A DNA stretch of 12,512 nucleotides from Pseudomonadota bacterium (GTDB lineage: Bacteria; Pseudomonadota; Gammaproteobacteria; Steroidobacterales; GCA-2729495), in the NCBI GenBank assembly GCA_030836925.1, contig JAUPLK010000015.1:1-12512 (forward strand). The letters run 5' to 3'. A program made the translations under genes and the position numbers. Positions 6,567 to 12,512 of the stretch are shown piece after piece. A model generated the notes under the pieces. It searched no databases, was not told where the DNA came from, and saw only the letters and a program-made list of their open reading frames with translations. Position 1 is the stretch's first letter. Each line of letters begins with the position of its first letter.

Positions 6567-7631
6567 CTCGCCAGCCCGTTCGGTGAACTGGAGCGTCACG
6601 CGGCGATTCATTGCGCGGCCCTCTTCGGTCGCGTTGTCGGCGATCGGATCAGCTTCGCCAAAGCCGATCGCCGTGAGGCGCTCTGCCGGCGTGCCTTGTG
6701 CGATCAGGTGATCGCGAACCGCGTCAGCGCGCCGCTGCGAGAGCCCGAGGTTGTACGCATCATTGCCCCGGCTGTCGGTGTAGCCGCGTACTTCGATGTT
6801 GTAGTTGGGCCGCTTGGCAAGGATGTCAGCCACCGAGTCGAGGATCTGGAGGTCGGAGGGCGTGAGCACTGCCGAATCGAAAGCGAAGTTGACGCCACGC
6901 AGGACCAGTTGCTCTTCGCAGCCGCGCGCATCGACCTTCGCGCCAGCCGGAGTGTCCGGGCACTGGTCGGCATCGTCGTTCACGCCATCACCGTCGCTGT
7001 CCTTGACCACCGGGACAGCTGCAACAGCCACCGGTGCGGCCACTGCGACCGGTGCCGCTGCGGCAACCGGTGCGGCTGCTTCCGGCGCGCGTCCGAAGCG
7101 ATACTCGGCACCGAGGTTGATGGCCCAGAGTTCACCGTCGTCGATGTCAAACCACTCGCCCTCGGCGCGGAAGGCAAACTGCTTGCTGATATTCACGATC
7201 AGGCCGGCGCCCAGCAGCAGGCCATCCGGTGAATTGGAGTCGACCTGCACGTTGGCGAGATCAAGTTCCTGGTCGAAGTTGTAGTAACCGGCCTTCGCGA
7301 ACAGGTCGACGTCTTCGCCGCTGAAGGGTGCGTAGAGGAGTACCGAGCCGCTGTATCCGTCGAGATTCACGTCTACAGCGGGGGCCGGCAACGGCGGCGC
7401 CTCGGAAAAGTCGCCGAAGCTGTGATAGGCGGCTTCCAGGCCAAACCACTTGTTGATGCGATAGCCGCCGAAGAGTTTCAGGCCGACGGTGCTGTCGTCC
7501 ACCGAGTTGTCGTCGAAGCTGTAGTCGGCAAAGGTGGCGGCGGCTCCTGCATTCCAGACGCTGTACTCGTTGGCTGCCATCACTGACGTGCTGGCCAGGC
7601 CCAAGGCAAGAGGTATCAGGAAACGCTTCAT
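6564..7631 (-). CDS. OmpA family outer-membrane protein (beta-barrel, TSP3-like repeat, peptidoglycan-binding domain)
   Basis: This 355-residue protein has a clear domain order. A signal peptide ends at about 19 (STSVMA). A transmembrane beta-barrel covers about 21-180. An Ala/Pro/Val linker spans 182-210. A thrombospondin type-3-like calcium-binding segment (DSDGDGVNDDADQCPDTPAG) covers 211-230, with C224 and C238 able to pair. The OmpA C-terminal domain runs from about 247 to 350. In that domain the diaminopimelate-contacting pair known from E. coli OmpA (D271, R286) appears as D286 in GYTDSRG and R301 in LSQRRA, at the same 15-residue spacing, so it should tether the outer membrane to peptidoglycan. 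The ATG at 7631 has AGGAG 8 nt upstream; a GTG at 7634 is possible but closer to it. It is the first gene of a two-gene unit read from the promoter at 7730-7757, with a leader of roughly 90 nt. Confidence 0.93.
   Translation of the reverse strand: MKRFLIPLALGLASTSVMAANEYSVWNAGAAATFADYSFDDNSVDDSTVGLKLFGGYRINKWFGLEAAYHSFGDFSEAPPLPAPAVDVNLDGYSGSVLLYAPFSGEDVDLFAKAGYYNFDQELDLANVQVDSNSPDGLLLGAGLIVNISKQFAFRAEGEWFDIDDGELWAINLGAEYRFGRAPEAAAPVAAAAPVAVAAPVAVAAVPVVKDSDGDGVNDDADQCPDTPAGAKVDARGCEEQLVLRGVNFAFDSAVLTPSDLQILDSVADILAKRPNYNIEVRGYTDSRGNDAYNLGLSQRRADAVRDHLIAQGTPAERLTAIGFGEADPIADNATEEGRAMNRRVTLQFTERAGE
7030..7083. repeat. Three 18-bp tandem repeats encoding the OmpA Ala/Pro/Val linker
   Basis: Three 18-bp units starting at 7030, 7048 and 7066 each begin ACCGGTGC on the plus strand. 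On the minus strand they encode hexapeptides of the type (P)VA(A/V)AA in the flexible linker between barrel and peptidoglycan domain. A diverged fourth copy may lie just to the left, at about 7009-7029. Because the period is a multiple of three, copy-number change would lengthen or shorten the linker without a frameshift. Confidence 0.7.
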
Positions 7632-7729
7632 CACACAGGCTCCTCGGCAGGGTTCTTGGTTTAAAGCGACGCTAACAGGCGGGAGAGATTTGCCCGGCTA
7701 ACCCGGTGTTCACATCGTGGTCTCGCTGC

Positions 7730-7757
7730 AGTATACGGCCGGTCAAACAGGCGTCAA
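7730..7757 (-). promoter_or_regulatory. Sigma70-like promoter of the OmpA-like / barrel gene pair
   Basis: On the minus strand TTGACG (7752-7757) is followed after 16 nt by TATACT (7730-7735), a near-consensus -35/-10 pair. Transcription should begin near 7723, giving a leader of roughly 90 nt before the ATG at 7631. A second TTGAC lies 11 nt downstream of the first as a direct repeat. It is too close to the -10 to serve as a -35, so it may be incidental or a regulator half-site. Confidence 0.65.
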
Positions 7758-7772
7758 CATGGGCTGGCCCTC

Positions 7773-7778
7773 TATACT
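7773..7778 (+). promoter_or_regulatory. Candidate -10 element for the chorismate-lyase-like gene
   Basis: TATACT on the plus strand lies 12 nt before the ATG at 7791. Its expected -35 region (about 7750-7755, GGCGTC) is a poor match and overlaps the -35 of the divergent OmpA promoter. If used, it would start a transcript only a few nucleotides before the ATG, giving a nearly leaderless message. No ribosome binding site is seen before 7791 or before the alternative ATG at 7809. Confidence 0.4.
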
Positions 7779-7790
7779 GGCCGCCTGTAC

Positions 7791-8444
7791 ATGGATGCTT
7801 CAGCCCCGATGAACCAGCAGTCCCAGTCCGACCCGGAGCGCTTTGATCCCTTCGCGGGATTCTTTCTTGCCCAGGCCGAGCGGCCCGCCGGTATCGAGGC
7901 GGTCATCGCGGCCGAGTTGACGCCACTGCAACGTGCCTTGCTGGTGATCGATGGCACCGTGACCACGTTCCTGGAGGCCTGGGTGCTGGAGCCAGTGCTG
8001 GTCACGCGCCTGTGGCAGCGCCCGCACACGCTCGGCACCCCGGATCGCTGGCTCGAGATGCCGGCCGGCTCGACGCTGACCGAGCGGGCCGTGTTGCTGA
8101 GCGGGGCGCGCAGCCGTGGTTTTTTTGCCTTTGCCGAGTCGCGCATCAATGCCGGCCGCCTGCCGGCGACGATGCGCACCGCACTGGAAGCCGGCGCCGC
8201 CGGACTGGGACAGATATTGCTGGCCAGCGGGCTGGAGAGTCGGCGCGAAGGACTCTGGTGTGGTCGCGAGCACCTGCGGTCGCTGCCCGCACCGGTAGCC
8301 GCGCTGACTGACGGTGATTTTCTGACCCGCAGCTACCGCGTGACGGTGGGCGGGCTGCCGCTCATGCAGATCACCGAGCGCTTCGCCTGGCGGCCCATCG
8401 CGGTGCCGGTCGCCGCGCCCGGTGCCAGGCTGCCATCCGACTGA
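7791..8444 (+). CDS. Chorismate lyase-like protein (DUF98/UbiC superfamily)
   Basis: This 217-residue protein has the layout of the chorismate pyruvate-lyase-like superfamily. LTPLQRALLVIDGTVTTFLEA (about 43-63) leads into the domain, ERAVLLSG contains R99, a helix-rich middle includes SRINAGRLPATMRTALEAG, and SYRVTVGGLPLMQITERFAW (181-200) contains E196. In UbiC an arginine and a glutamate at equivalent places (R76 and E155 in E. coli) bind and act on chorismate, which is cleaved to 4-hydroxybenzoate and pyruvate for ubiquinone synthesis. Whether this protein is a true lyase is not shown: no ubiA is adjacent and DUF98 members are mostly uncharacterised. No signal peptide is seen, so it should be cytosolic. 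Start 7791 is chosen as the longest reading; ATG 7809 would remove six residues. It may be co-transcribed with the PQQ dehydrogenase 30 bp downstream. Confidence 0.7.
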   Translation: MDASAPMNQQSQSDPERFDPFAGFFLAQAERPAGIEAVIAAELTPLQRALLVIDGTVTTFLEAWVLEPVLVTRLWQRPHTLGTPDRWLEMPAGSTLTERAVLLSGARSRGFFAFAESRINAGRLPATMRTALEAGAAGLGQILLASGLESRREGLWCGREHLRSLPAPVAALTDGDFLTRSYRVTVGGLPLMQITERFAWRPIAVPVAAPGARLPSD

Positions 8445-8474
8445 ACACGATCGTCTGCGCCGGAGACCATTAAT

Positions 8475-10433
8475 ATGCATACGCGCCTTCCCGTCATCCT
8501 TGCCCTCTGCCTGTTCCTGCACTTCAGCGCGGCCGGTGCCGAGGGCTGGGCCTACTACGGGGGTGACGAGGGCGGCAGCCGCTACTCTCCACTGCAACAG
8601 ATCAATCGCGACAATGTCGGCAAGCTGGAACTTGCCTGGCAGTACCGGACGGGCGCCGTCGCCGCCAACCCGACGCTCAAATCCATGATCGATTTCCAGG
8701 CCACACCCACGCTGTTGCCGGCAGCGGCCGGTGCGCACCTGGTGATCTGCGATCCTTTCGGCAAGGTCATCGCCCTTGATCCGGCCAGCGGCAAGGAACG
8801 CTGGAGCATGGACCCGAAGATCGACAAGACGCCCTATGCCGGGCGTTTCAAATGCAAGGGCGTCGCCTACTGGGCGGACAGCCAGGCAGCGGCGGGAAGC
8901 GTCTGCAGCCATCGCCTGTTTCTTGCAACGGCTGACAAGCGCCTGATCGCCATGGATGCACGGGACGGCAAACGGTGTGCCGGTTTCGGCGTGCAGGGGC
9001 AGGTGGATGTCGATGTCCTGTTGCGCTCGCTGGTACCGGCCGATGGCACGCAGCTCACCCAGCTTGTTTCGCCGCCGACCGTGGTGCGCGACGTGGTCGC
9101 CGTGTCCTCGTTTTCCAACAAGTTCAAGAGTTCATCCTCGGTGAACGGTGCCATACGCGGCTTCGATGCGCGTACCGGCGAACTGCGCTGGAGCTTCGAC
9201 CCGCTGGTGCGCGATGCCGGCACCGGGCTCACGCCCACACCGCAACAGGTGGGTGGTGCAAACACCTGGGTGCCGATGTCGGCGGACAGTCCCCGCGACC
9301 TGCTGTTTGTGCCAACCGCCGGCCCGGCGCCCAATTACTGGGGCGTGCATCGGCCCGGCAACAACAATTACGCGAACTCGATCATCGCGCTGCGCGGCTC
9401 GACCGGCGAAGTGGTCTGGCACTTCCAGACCCTGCACCACGATGTCTGGGATCGCGATGTCGGCTCAACGCCGATCCTCGCCGAGATCGACCGCGACGGG
9501 CGCAAGGTTCCATCGGTGATCCAGCTGGTGAAGACCGGCATGGTGTTTGCCTTCAATCGCGAGACCGGTGAGTCGCTGTTTCCGATCGAAGAGCGGCCGG
9601 TCCCGACCGATACGGACGTCAAGGGCGAGCAGTTGTCGCCGACCCAGCCCTTTCCGGTCAAGCCGCCGGTGCTCGTGCGCAACACGATCTCGCCCGACGA
9701 TGCCTGGGGCTTTACCGTCTTCGACAAAAATGCCTGTCGCAAGAAGATCGCCTCGATGCGCCACGGCAGTCACTACGAGCCGATCATGACCACCGGCACG
9801 ATCCTCTTTCCGCAACCCGGTGGTGGCTCCAACTGGGGCGGCGGGGCTTATGACCCGCAGCGCAACCTGCTCATCACGCCAGTGTCGCAGATCCCCTATT
9901 ACGTGAAGCTGCTGCCCAGGGCCGATGTGGATCCCGATTACGCCAAACGGCCGGAGGCGGGCGCGCCGATGCAGCCGCCGGGCTACCTCGGCGATACGCC
10001 CTACGGCGTGAAGCAGGGGCCCTTGATGTCGCCGTCTTTTACGCCATGCACCGCGCCGCCGTGGAACATGCTGGTGGCCGTGGACATGGTCAGCGGCGAC
10101 ATCCGCTGGAAGATTCCCTTCGGTCGCCTCGACAAGCTGATGCCGTTTCCCATCCCGCTCAATCTCGGCGGACCTTCGGCCGGCGGACCGATCATCACCG
10201 CTGGTGGACTGATCTTCATCGGCGCCACCCCCGATGACCGCGTGCATGCCTACGACATCGAGACCGGCGCAGAGCTGTGGCAAATGCGCGCGCCGACCTC
10301 GGCGATGGCCACGCCGATGACCTACGAGCTTGATGGCCGGCAGTACGTCGTGTTCACGGCTGGCGGACACTCCTGGTACGACGGCAAGGGTGTCGACGAC
10401 TATGTGCTCGCCTACGCGCTGCCCGTGAAGTAG
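8475..10433 (+). CDS. Periplasmic PQQ-dependent dehydrogenase of the glucose dehydrogenase type, without membrane domain
   Basis: This 652-residue quinoprotein has a Sec signal peptide (cleavage after FSAAGA, residue 22) and then an eight-bladed propeller starting WAYYGGDEGGSRYSPLQQIN. Repeated blade motifs such as LDPASGKERW, FDARTGELRW, LRGSTGEVVW and YDIETGAELW are visible. The motif LHHDVWDRD contains D323, matching the catalytic aspartate of E. coli Gcd (D466), and VKTG has K353, matching its PQQ-contacting lysine. GGSNWGGGAYD and the C-terminal GGPIITAGGLIFIGAT, ATPMTY and QYVVFTAGGH also match Gcd. It lacks the Gcd N-terminal membrane domain, has no CxxCH haem site and no adjacent-cysteine pair, so it is neither a quinohaemoprotein nor a typical alcohol dehydrogenase. 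The substrate is probably a sugar or alcohol but is not determined. A CGGAG ribosome binding site lies at 8461-8465, 9 nt before the ATG. No PQQ synthesis gene is in the window. Confidence 0.88.
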   Translation: MHTRLPVILALCLFLHFSAAGAEGWAYYGGDEGGSRYSPLQQINRDNVGKLELAWQYRTGAVAANPTLKSMIDFQATPTLLPAAAGAHLVICDPFGKVIALDPASGKERWSMDPKIDKTPYAGRFKCKGVAYWADSQAAAGSVCSHRLFLATADKRLIAMDARDGKRCAGFGVQGQVDVDVLLRSLVPADGTQLTQLVSPPTVVRDVVAVSSFSNKFKSSSSVNGAIRGFDARTGELRWSFDPLVRDAGTGLTPTPQQVGGANTWVPMSADSPRDLLFVPTAGPAPNYWGVHRPGNNNYANSIIALRGSTGEVVWHFQTLHHDVWDRDVGSTPILAEIDRDGRKVPSVIQLVKTGMVFAFNRETGESLFPIEERPVPTDTDVKGEQLSPTQPFPVKPPVLVRNTISPDDAWGFTVFDKNACRKKIASMRHGSHYEPIMTTGTILFPQPGGGSNWGGGAYDPQRNLLITPVSQIPYYVKLLPRADVDPDYAKRPEAGAPMQPPGYLGDTPYGVKQGPLMSPSFTPCTAPPWNMLVAVDMVSGDIRWKIPFGRLDKLMPFPIPLNLGGPSAGGPIITAGGLIFIGATPDDRVHAYDIETGAELWQMRAPTSAMATPMTYELDGRQYVVFTAGGHSWYDGKGVDDYVLAYALPVK

Positions 10434-10514
10434 CTTCCGGTTCCTGCACGCCGCCGGACGTTGTGAGAACTGGCGCATGGTCGCGACCTGCGGTCAGCGG
10501 CTAGGCTCCCGCTC

Positions 10515-11090
10515 ATGATGGACTGGACCCTGATCAGCCTCGGCCTGCTGGCGGCAATTGCGGCCAGCCTCGTGTTCGCGATTTCCGCCAAGGTCTGGCG
10601 GGGTGGTCGCCGATCCAGTGGCTCGACCGATGCGCTTCACCACCGGATCCGTGGCCTCGAGGCCGATCTCCGCGTTGCGCAACGTGCGGCCGACGACGCG
10701 CTCAACGAGGGCCAGGCCCTGACCGAAAAACTCGACGGCACGGTCGCCGAGCTGGCGGCGCTGCGCGAAGAGGCGGTGCGCCAGCACGAGCTGGTGCGCA
10801 AGCTCACGGCCGAAATGCAGCACGAGTGCCGCAAGACCGCGGAGCTGCGCAAGGAGCTGGCCGATCGTGCCGAGGAAATGGTTCGTACCCACGTGCAGCT
10901 GCGGGATGTAAAGACCGAGCTGGATGTCAGCCAGGTGGGTTCGGATGTGGTCATCGACCAGATCGAGCGGCTCACCCGCGAGCGCGATGACCTGGGCACG
11001 CTGGTTGAAGCCCTGCGGCGCGAGCTGGAGCTGAAATCCCGCGACCATGAACGATCCGGGCTGCGCCGCGACCTGCTGGTCGACTACTGA
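10515..11090 (+). CDS. Single-pass membrane coiled-coil protein of unknown function (paralogue 1)
   Basis: No family was recognised for this 191-residue protein. It has an N-terminal transmembrane segment at about 5-25 followed by basic residues (KVWRGGRR), so the rest is expected in the cytoplasm. Residues 45-180 are charged and leucine-rich with heptad-like spacing and few helix breakers, consistent with a long coiled coil. From residue 48 to 168 it aligns without gaps to residues 68-188 of the next protein. Shared pieces are LRVxQR (52-57), AExxxLRE (78-85) and the C-terminal block LRDxxTELxV / RERDxL (129-160). The downstream gene overlaps the stop by 1 bp. ATGs occur at 10515 and 10518. 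No good ribosome binding site is seen, though TAGGCT at 10502-10507 could be a -10 for a nearly leaderless transcript. The 81-bp gap to the PQQ gene shows no terminator. Confidence 0.8.
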   Translation: MMDWTLISLGLLAAIAASLVFAISAKVWRGGRRSSGSTDALHHRIRGLEADLRVAQRAADDALNEGQALTEKLDGTVAELAALREEAVRQHELVRKLTAEMQHECRKTAELRKELADRAEEMVRTHVQLRDVKTELDVSQVGSDVVIDQIERLTRERDDLGTLVEALRRELELKSRDHERSGLRRDLLVDY

Positions 11091-11686
11091 TGGCTTATCT
11101 GGGCCTCATCGGCATCGGTCTGCTGTTCGGCCTGGTACTGAGCGGCATCGCGGTGGCATTCATCATCATGCGCTCGGGCGAAGGCCCGCTGAAGGAAAGC
11201 CTGTTCGGCAGCGATTCGCGCGCGCCGGCTTTTCCGGCTGCGAACAGGCCGACCGAGATTGCGCCGGAGGCCGACAAGAAGATCAAGACCCTGCTCGAGG
11301 AATTGCGTGTCACGCAGCGCCTCGTCGATCAGGGCCGCGTCGAGCGCGAACAGTTTCTGACTGCGGCGAAGGCGGGCAAGGCCGAGATCGATACGCTGCG
11401 CGAGCGGGTGGTCGAACGTGAGGCGCAGATCGAAAGCCTGCAGGCACATTTGAAAGAGGCAACGGTCCGTCAGGAAGCGCTGCTTGCCGATCTCGACATG
11501 CGCAGCGAAGAACTGGCGCGGCTCAGCCTGGAATTGCGCGATACGCGTACCGAGCTGGAGGTGGCCGAGTCCGGCACTGCGCTGACCAGCACACAGATGC
11601 TCGATCTGCAACGCGAACGCGACGAACTGGCCGGCCTCATCGAGGAATACCGCACCGGTTCCCACGCCCGCCGCCAGCAGGCCTGA
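11090..11686 (+). CDS. Single-pass membrane coiled-coil protein of unknown function (paralogue 2)
   Basis: This 198-residue protein has a transmembrane segment at about 4-27, a Pro/Ala-rich linker (about 30-60) and a long predicted coiled coil from about 61 to 188. It is a paralogue of the preceding protein: the last block, R138-R188, has 22 identities out of 51 by my count with R118-R168 of paralogue 1 (LRDTRTELEV against LRDVKTELDV; RERDELAGL against RERDDLGTL), with the same residue spacing throughout the coiled coil. The ATG at 11090 shares its A with the TGA of the upstream gene (TGATG), so translation is coupled and the two proteins are likely made together; a heteromeric membrane-anchored coiled coil is a reasonable inference. 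No catalytic motif is seen. The two linkers differ in length and composition, so only the helical part is conserved. Confidence 0.8.
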   Translation: MAYLGLIGIGLLFGLVLSGIAVAFIIMRSGEGPLKESLFGSDSRAPAFPAANRPTEIAPEADKKIKTLLEELRVTQRLVDQGRVEREQFLTAAKAGKAEIDTLRERVVEREAQIESLQAHLKEATVRQEALLADLDMRSEELARLSLELRDTRTELEVAESGTALTSTQMLDLQRERDELAGLIEEYRTGSHARRQQA

Positions 11687-11724
11687 TCCCCGCCGACCTG
11701 CATCCGCCCGCCCGAATCTCCGCC

Positions 11725-11755
11725 TATACTGCTCCGGGGAGCGGTACTCCCGGAG
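11725..11755 (+). promoter_or_regulatory. Candidate -10 element and leader hairpin covering the ribosome binding site of the LLM oxidoreductase
   Basis: TATACT (11725-11730) resembles a -10 element; its -35 region is not recognisable. Immediately after it, CTCCGGGGAG (11732-11741) and CTCCCGGAG (11747-11755) can form a 9-bp stem with one bulged G and the loop CGGTA. The right arm contains GGAG (11752-11755), the only good ribosome binding site for the ATG at 11764 (8 nt spacing). The hairpin would therefore hide the site. There is no T tract, so it does not look like a terminator of the upstream genes. Confidence 0.5.
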
Positions 11756-11763
11756 TGAAGCTC

Positions 11764-12512
11764 ATGCGCCTGGGTGTTGTTGCCGGTTACGCGCCGTCGG
11801 CGCTGAACGTGCCGATGCAGCAGATCCTCGAAGCCGAGCGACTGGGTTACGACTCGGTCTGGACCTCCGAGGCCTACGGCAGCGATGCCGTGTCGGTGGC
11901 GAGCTGGATCCTTGCACGCACCACGCACATCCGCGTCGGCACTGCGATCATGCAGATGCCGGCCCGCACACCCACCTGTGCGGCGATGACCGCCATGACA
12001 CTCAATGCCCTGTCCGGCGGACGCTTCCTGCTCGGCATCGGGCCTTCCGGCCCGCGCGTGGTGGAGGGCTGGTACGGCGTGCCCTACGGCCGGCCGATGA
12101 CCCGCACCCGCGAGTACATCGACATCATTCGCCAGATCGCCAGCCGGGAGGCGCCGCTGCAGCACCAGGGCCTGCACTACCAGATACCTTATAAAGGTGC
12201 CGACAGCACCGGCCTTGGCCGGCCGATGCAGAGCATCCTGCATGCCGATGAACAGTTGCGCATCTACACGGCGGCGGTCACGCCGGCGGGCCTGGGTACG
12301 GCCGCCGAAATCGCCGACGGGGTCTTTCCGATCTGGATGGACCCGGAGCGGTTCGATCTGATCGGCCCGCACCTGGCAGCGGGCTTTGCCAAACGTGCCG
12401 GTGCGCAGCCGCCCGGCGGCTTCGACGTCGCGCCCTTCGTGCCGGTCGTGCTGGGTGACAACCTCGATGCCTGCCGTGCACCGGTGCGCGCACACCTCGC
12501 GCTGTACATCGG
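11764..12512 (+). CDS. LLM class (luciferase-like) flavin-dependent oxidoreductase, 3' end cut by window edge
   Basis: The first 249 residues of a bacterial luciferase-like monooxygenase are present; family members are about 340 residues, so roughly a quarter is missing. Typical elements are the N-terminal strand MRLGVVAGY, AERLGYDSVWTSEAYGSDA (24-42), the strand HIRVGTAIMQMPARTP (55-70), LNALSGGRFLLGIGPSGPRVVEGWYG (80-105), and IYTAAVTPAGLGTAAEIADGVFP (167-189). These resemble the group annotated as F420-dependent LLM oxidoreductases. F420 is uncommon in gammaproteobacteria, so FMN may be the real cofactor and the substrate is unknown. The start at ATG 11764 has GGAG 8 nt upstream; an in-frame GTG at 11755 overlaps that GGAG and is unlikely. 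It is 77 bp from the coiled-coil genes and probably has its own promoter. Confidence 0.88.
   Translation, partial: MRLGVVAGYAPSALNVPMQQILEAERLGYDSVWTSEAYGSDAVSVASWILARTTHIRVGTAIMQMPARTPTCAAMTAMTLNALSGGRFLLGIGPSGPRVVEGWYGVPYGRPMTRTREYIDIIRQIASREAPLQHQGLHYQIPYKGADSTGLGRPMQSILHADEQLRIYTAAVTPAGLGTAAEIADGVFPIWMDPERFDLIGPHLAAGFAKRAGAQPPGGFDVAPFVPVVLGDNLDACRAPVRAHLALYI

Noticed and set aside
6557..6570. GTAGGAGC on the minus strand as another REP unit
   Set aside because: No palindrome follows it. The bases are explained by the TAG stop plus the AGGAG ribosome binding site.
7800..8912. 370-residue open frame on the minus strand
   Set aside because: It is antisense to the chorismate-lyase-like and PQQ dehydrogenase genes, crosses their junction and shows no domain.
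9465..10478. 337-residue open frame on the minus strand
   Set aside because: It is a shadow of the PQQ dehydrogenase gene, with a composition typical of antisense GC-rich frames.
11470..12495. 341-residue open frame on the minus strand
   Set aside because: It is antisense to coiled-coil paralogue 2 and the LLM oxidoreductase; the plus-strand reading gives clear family motifs.

Overview
The window is GC-rich, densely coded DNA that looks like a chromosomal segment of a gammaproteobacterium, possibly of the Xanthomonadales/Nevskiales/Steroidobacterales type. The grounds are an MSHA-type pilus assembly cluster, OmpA-like porins, a PQQ dehydrogenase with a Sec signal, and a REP-like GTAG palindrome. 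No rRNA, tRNA, CRISPR array, insertion sequence or phage gene was recognised. The lineage is inferred from gene content only.

Left half, minus strand (1-5751): a tightly packed MSHA (type IV pilus / type II secretion related) assembly operon. In transcription order it holds the secretin lipoprotein mshL, the TPR membrane protein mshN, the ATPase mshE and the inner-membrane platform protein mshG, which runs off the left edge. Two of the three junctions are 4-bp start/stop overlaps and the third is a 9-bp gap. MshL would form the outer-membrane pore, MshE would power pilus extension (probably under c-di-GMP control through an N-terminal MshEN domain), MshG would anchor the assembly, and MshN would connect inner and outer parts. 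mshM is missing between mshL and mshN, and mshI/J/K are not found upstream of mshL. A cluster of REP-like palindromes lies in frame inside mshN.

Middle, minus strand (6001-7631): two tandem, related outer-membrane beta-barrel genes. The first transcribed is a full OmpA-type protein (barrel, Ala/Pro/Val linker, calcium-binding-type repeat, peptidoglycan-binding domain). The second is barrel only. They share a strong sigma70-like promoter at 7730-7757. The 249-bp gap between the barrel-only gene and mshL (5752-6000) holds two hairpins and a GGGG...CCCC palindrome but no convincing gene.

Right half, plus strand (7791-12512): a chorismate-lyase-like (DUF98/UbiC superfamily) protein, then a periplasmic PQQ dehydrogenase of the membrane glucose dehydrogenase type but without the membrane domain. 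Next come two adjacent single-pass membrane coiled-coil proteins of unknown function that are paralogues of each other. Last is the start of a luciferase-like (LLM class) flavin-dependent oxidoreductase cut by the right edge. The first two may be co-transcribed (30-bp gap) and the coiled-coil genes are translationally coupled (1-bp overlap). The most notable unexplained signals are the in-frame REP elements in mshN, the coiled-coil pair, and a hairpin covering the ribosome binding site of the oxidoreductase.
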